DNA of 9,066 nt from a bacterium (GTDB lineage Bacteria > SZUA-182 > SZUA-191), in assembly GCA_003230535.1 (NCBI GenBank), contig QIEW01000097.1, forward strand, positions 1 to 9,066, given 5' to 3'. Positions 7,158 through 9,066 of this stretch are shown in pieces. How positions within the stretch are numbered: the stretch's first letter is position 1; each line of letters starts with the position of its first letter. Both the position numbers and the translations under genes were made by a program. Under the pieces are notes generated by a model. It did no database searches and was not told where the DNA came from. It saw nothing but the letters and a program-made list of their open reading frames with translations.

Positions 7158-7181
7158 CTGTCGGGTTTGAGAACCCGACAG
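7158..7181. repeat. Palindromic hairpin, trio member 3 (inverted orientation)
   Basis: A perfect 10-bp stem, CTGTCGGGTT with AACCCGACAG, around the loop TGAG (7168-7171). The reverse complement of its core is GTCGGGTTCTCAAACCCGAC, so it has the same CTCA loop and layout as the two preceding hairpins but lies in the opposite direction. Confidence 0.7.
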
Positions 7182-7321
7182 CACATAAAAACTTATCTGA
7201 TTGTTTTATTGGACATAAAAAAGTAAATTCCTATACGTTCAAGTTAAGACATTATAGTTATTTCATGACGGCTGCTATGGCCGGAAATTCCAATATAGAT
7301 TAATTGAAGAATATTCGTCAA

Positions 7322-7478
7322 TGAGTGAAGAATAATCTACAGCAAGCTTGGGCAGGACGGAAAATAGGATGTTTGATGATTTTCCGTCCCTCACTCAGTG
7401 CCCAGAACGGATGAAAAGCGGCGCCTTAGTATGGTATAATAACAACTAGCTTGCGGCAAACCAATATGCTGTAGTATT
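7322..7478. repeat. Nested inverted-repeat region, possible structured RNA or decayed element
   Basis: Several inverted repeats nest here. An outer stem pairs CTACAGCA (7337-7344) with TGCTGTAG (7467-7474), extended by AATA/TATT. Then come GCAAGCT (7342-7348) with AGCTTGC (7448-7454), TGGGCA (7349-7354) with TGCCCA (7399-7404), and a perfect 11-bp stem GGACGGAAAAT (7355-7365) with ATTTTCCGTCC (7379-7389). TGAGTGA (7322-7328) and TCACTCA (7391-7397) cross the TGGGCA stem, so they could only coexist as a pseudoknot or an alternative fold. No known RNA family is recognised. The preceding bases 7182-7321 are AT-rich with nothing identifiable. Confidence 0.4.
7432..7440 (+). promoter_or_regulatory. 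Possible extended -10 promoter element
   Basis: TGGTATAAT is a perfect extended -10 (TGnTATAAT) on the plus strand. There is no good -35 hexamer 17-18 bases upstream, which extended -10 promoters can tolerate. Transcription would start near 7447 and give the GNAT gene at 7817 a leader of about 370 bases that includes the palindromic element at 7607-7690. Confidence 0.3.
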
Positions 7479-7490
7479 AACCTCTCTTTG

Positions 7491-7534
7491 AAAAATAGGG
7501 GAACTGAACGGAGAAGTCTGAAGAACCTATTTTT
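7491..7534. repeat. Inverted repeat AAAAATAGG/CCTATTTTT
   Basis: AAAAATAGG (7491-7499) and CCTATTTTT (7526-7534) are perfect 9-base inverted repeats around a 26-base purine-rich loop. The stem is AU-rich and the loop large, so termination is doubtful. It could be an operator or chance in AT-rich DNA. Confidence 0.3.
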
Positions 7535-7606
7535 TGACATTTGAGCTTTGGCGTTTGTCATTCTTTAGTGTTCTGGTTAATCACTGGTACCATTATACCG
7601 TTTGTA

Positions 7607-7690
7607 GTCATTGCGAGCGACCGGAGGGAGCGAAGCGATCCTGAAGTTCGAGTCCGTGATGGGATTGCTTCGGCTACGTCTCGCAATGAC
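7607..7690. repeat. 84-bp GTCATTGCGAG-type palindromic element
   Basis: The ends are perfect 11-base inverted repeats, GTCATTGCGAG (7607-7617) and CTCGCAATGAC (7680-7690). Inside, GAAGCGATC pairs with GATTGCTTC allowing one G-U pair, so the whole unit folds into one long hairpin. TTTGTA and TACAAA extend the symmetry outside the ends after an A tract. From memory, palindromes with these termini are widespread intergenic repeats in many unrelated bacteria. They are generally taken to be small mobile or REP-like units that carry no gene. It sits within the presumed leader of the GNAT gene. Confidence 0.8.
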
Positions 7691-7799
7691 AAAAAAATAC
7701 AAACCCTGAAATTGTATGTGATATTTTAATATCTTCTAAGTCCCTAAGGTGGATTGACGGCCCGGCAAAAGGGGTAGTCTTGATATATCGGGAGACAAA

Positions 7800-7820
7800 A
7801 TGATAGGAGCAGCTCCATGA
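7800..7820 (+). CDS. Possible six-codon leader ORF (MIGAAP)
   Basis: ATG-ATA-GGA-GCA-GCT-CCA-TGA begins 5 bases after GGGAG (7790-7794), a good ribosome site. Its stop overlaps the start of the next gene as ATGA (7817-7820), and it spans that gene's own AGGAG. Ribosomes finishing it could reinitiate on the GNAT-like gene. Such a short ORF could be chance. Confidence 0.25.
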   Translation: MIGAAP

Positions 7821-8911
7821 CTACTGCGGCCGGGGCTAAGCGTCGTCCAAAGCTAAAGTATCGCCTGGTTCAGCCGGGAGATGGGCCGAAGCTGACCGAA
7901 CTATACCAGAGTGTGTTCAATGTTTATAAGTCACCTGAGTATTGGCATTGGAAATATTATCAGAACCCTGCCGGGGAGCCGGGCATGTATGTTGCAGTGG
8001 ACCAGGATACGGAGAAGATTATCGGAGAAATAGGGTCAATTCCCGTTTGGATACGCGTTAAGGGAAAGGATCTGTTAGCCGCACAGGGCTGTGATATTGT
8101 AGTTGCGCCTGCTTATCAGAGAGGAACCCCCTTTTTTCGGTTGGAAAAGTTGGCCCACGCGTTTAATATAGACAGAGGAAAACATTTTGAATATGCCATT
8201 TCGATCAAGCTAACTTACAAGATATTTACTCAGCGGTTGGGTTTTAAGGGAGTTTCACCTGTCAGACGGCTGGTTAAGGCGCTTAACCCTACACCCTATA
8301 TAGCCCGAAAATTAAAACTCCCTTTCTTATCCCAGCCCCTGGGATGGATTGGCAAAGAATTGATCAGAGGCTGGGACTGGCTTAGGGAAATACATAAAGT
8401 GAAGCTTGCGGTAGTGCAGGCGGATAATTTTGATGACCGCTTCGAGCGGCTTTTTAACAGGGTGGCGGATAATTATGGGGTCATGATCATCCGAGATGTC
8501 AAATATCTGAACTGGCGCTATAATCTTCACCCCCAGGAAAAATATACGACCTTGGCTCTGGAGGGTGCGGATGGAGAATTGCGGGGATATGCGATATGTG
8601 TTATAAATAACACCGATGTGTGTCGGGGGCGAATTGTTGACTTGGTGATAGATCCTCGGGATCGGGAGGGAATGCGCGCCATACTGGCGGGGGTGTTGGA
8701 GTATTTTTACAGCCGGGGGGTGGAAGTAGCGGCGGCGTGGTTGCTGGAACATGTATCGCATGTGAAAGTATTTAGAGAATTTGGTTTCACTTTCAAAGAA
8801 ACTCCCCATGACCTGATGTGCCGCCCTATAAATGAGGAGACAGCTCCGATTAAGTATCTCTCTTGCCCCGGTAATTGGTATTTTACCATGGGAGACAGTG
8901 ATTACTTCTAA
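7817..8911 (+). CDS. Two-domain GNAT-like acetyltransferase family protein
   Basis: This 364-residue protein has no signal peptide or membrane segment, so it is probably cytoplasmic. The N-terminal half (about residues 15-150) shows GNAT features: a VxPxYQR stretch near the acetyl-CoA loop (95-102, lacking the full Q/RxxGxG/A) and KIFTQRLGFKGV (135-146). The C-terminal half (about 200-330) shows RGRIVDLVIDPRDREG (270-285) and VKVFREFGFTF (316-326). YxxWKYxxxP (42-51) and YxxWRYxxxP (230-239) recur in the two halves, supporting an internal duplication. The ATG has AGGAG (7805-7809) 7 bases upstream, partly buried in GGAG-CAG-CTCC. Proteins of this kind, ending in WYFTMGDSDY-like tails, are in my recollection often found near polysaccharide genes, so acyl transfer to an envelope sugar is plausible but unproven. 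It is transcribed away from the secreted-protein operon. The stop codon's last base is the first base of the dispersed repeat. Confidence 0.85.
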   Translation: MTTAAGAKRRPKLKYRLVQPGDGPKLTELYQSVFNVYKSPEYWHWKYYQNPAGEPGMYVAVDQDTEKIIGEIGSIPVWIRVKGKDLLAAQGCDIVVAPAYQRGTPFFRLEKLAHAFNIDRGKHFEYAISIKLTYKIFTQRLGFKGVSPVRRLVKALNPTPYIARKLKLPFLSQPLGWIGKELIRGWDWLREIHKVKLAVVQADNFDDRFERLFNRVADNYGVMIIRDVKYLNWRYNLHPQEKYTTLALEGADGELRGYAICVINNTDVCRGRIVDLVIDPRDREGMRAILAGVLEYFYSRGVEVAAAWLLEHVSHVKVFREFGFTFKETPHDLMCRPINEETAPIKYLSCPGNWYFTMGDSDYF

Positions 8912-9066
8912 CCCGAATAATTCGGGATTTATAACACGCTCCCGTTGGTCGCTTCCACAGCGGGAGTTTTCAGTGATTTGTATGAAAATTTTGTTTTTTG
9001 ACCGTTATTTTATAACTAGCTGTATTTAAATAACATCATCCATGTTTGCCGTGGATTTATGAATAA
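8911..9066. repeat. Dispersed repeat, copy 2 (cut by window end)
   Basis: It aligns without gaps to 186-341 at about 91% identity, in the same orientation, 8.7 kb away. It starts on the last base of the TAA at 8909-8911 and continues past the window, so the right terminal repeat is not seen. Both copies are preceded by a stop-codon-like CTAA or CTGA. Because the copies are direct repeats, recombination between them could delete or duplicate everything between, including the operon and the GNAT gene. Confidence 0.85.
8939..8970 (+). terminator. Terminator of the GNAT-like gene inside repeat copy 2
   Basis: CTCCCGTTG (8939-8947) pairs with CAGCGGGAG (8958-8966), nine pairs with one U-G, around a 10-base loop, followed by TTTT (8967-8970). 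A smaller hairpin, CCCGAA-TAA-TTCGGG (8912-8926), lies just before it, directly after the stop codon. The pair probably ends the transcript. The T tract is short, so efficiency may be modest. Confidence 0.5.

Noticed and set aside
7082-7303. 73-residue plus-strand open frame
   Set aside because: It runs through the palindromic hairpins, and its composition is explained by them.
7541-7729. 62-residue plus-strand open frame with VIASDRRERSDPE
   Set aside because: It is the usual spurious translation of the GTCATTGCGAG palindromic element and has no ribosome site.
7754-7787. TTGACG with downstream GATATA as the GNAT promoter
   Set aside because: The spacer of 21-22 bases is too long for a sigma70 promoter, and no sigma54 GG-N10-GC pattern fits.
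7741-7816. Riboswitch (c-di-GMP or preQ1 type) upstream of the GNAT gene
   Set aside because: The conserved core motifs of those classes are not present. Only short complementary segments are seen.
8327-8809. 160-residue minus-strand open frame
   Set aside because: It is entirely antisense to the GNAT-like gene, which has a good ribosome site and family motifs.

Overview
This is a stretch of bacterial chromosome, probably from an uncultured, environmental, Gram-negative-type lineage. The pointers are a tRNA-Glu with an encoded CCA end, Shine-Dalgarno starts, sigma70-like promoters, very large secreted FG-GAP and parallel beta-helix proteins, and many small palindromic intergenic repeats. That style is common in metagenome-assembled genomes of candidate phyla. 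I cannot name the phylum from the sequence alone.

Layout. Bases 1-78 hold a complete tRNA-Glu(CTC) on the minus strand, with a good promoter at 146-174. Bases 186-347 hold the first copy of a roughly 160-bp dispersed repeat. Bases 463-6822 hold a two-gene minus-strand operon with 6 bases between the genes. The first gene transcribed (5446-6822) encodes a secreted right-handed beta-helix protein. The second (463-5439) encodes a 1658-residue secreted protein with two seven-bladed FG-GAP beta-propellers, a duplicated linker domain, a carboxypeptidase-regulatory-like domain, an Ig-like domain and a C-terminal carbohydrate-binding-like jelly roll. Bases 6823-7799 are a long divergent intergenic region without a convincing protein gene. 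It holds a T-tailed terminator hairpin, three related tetraloop hairpins with compensatory stem changes, a nested inverted-repeat region, and an 84-bp GTCATTGCGAG-type palindromic element. Bases 7817-8911 encode, on the plus strand, a protein resembling two fused GNAT acetyltransferase halves, preceded by a possible six-codon leader ORF. Bases 8911-9066 are the second copy of the dispersed repeat, starting on the last base of that gene's stop codon and cut by the window end.

How it may work together (inference). The operon probably makes a pair of exported surface or matrix proteins, with the propeller and jelly-roll protein fitted for calcium-dependent adhesion or glycan binding. The GNAT-like protein may modify an envelope or exported polysaccharide, but it is divergently transcribed and nothing proves a shared pathway. 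No CRISPR array, phage gene, transposase or plasmid origin is visible. The best candidates for something undescribed are the covarying hairpin trio, the dispersed repeat with a terminator-like arm intact in only one copy, and the 7+7-blade duplicated architecture.
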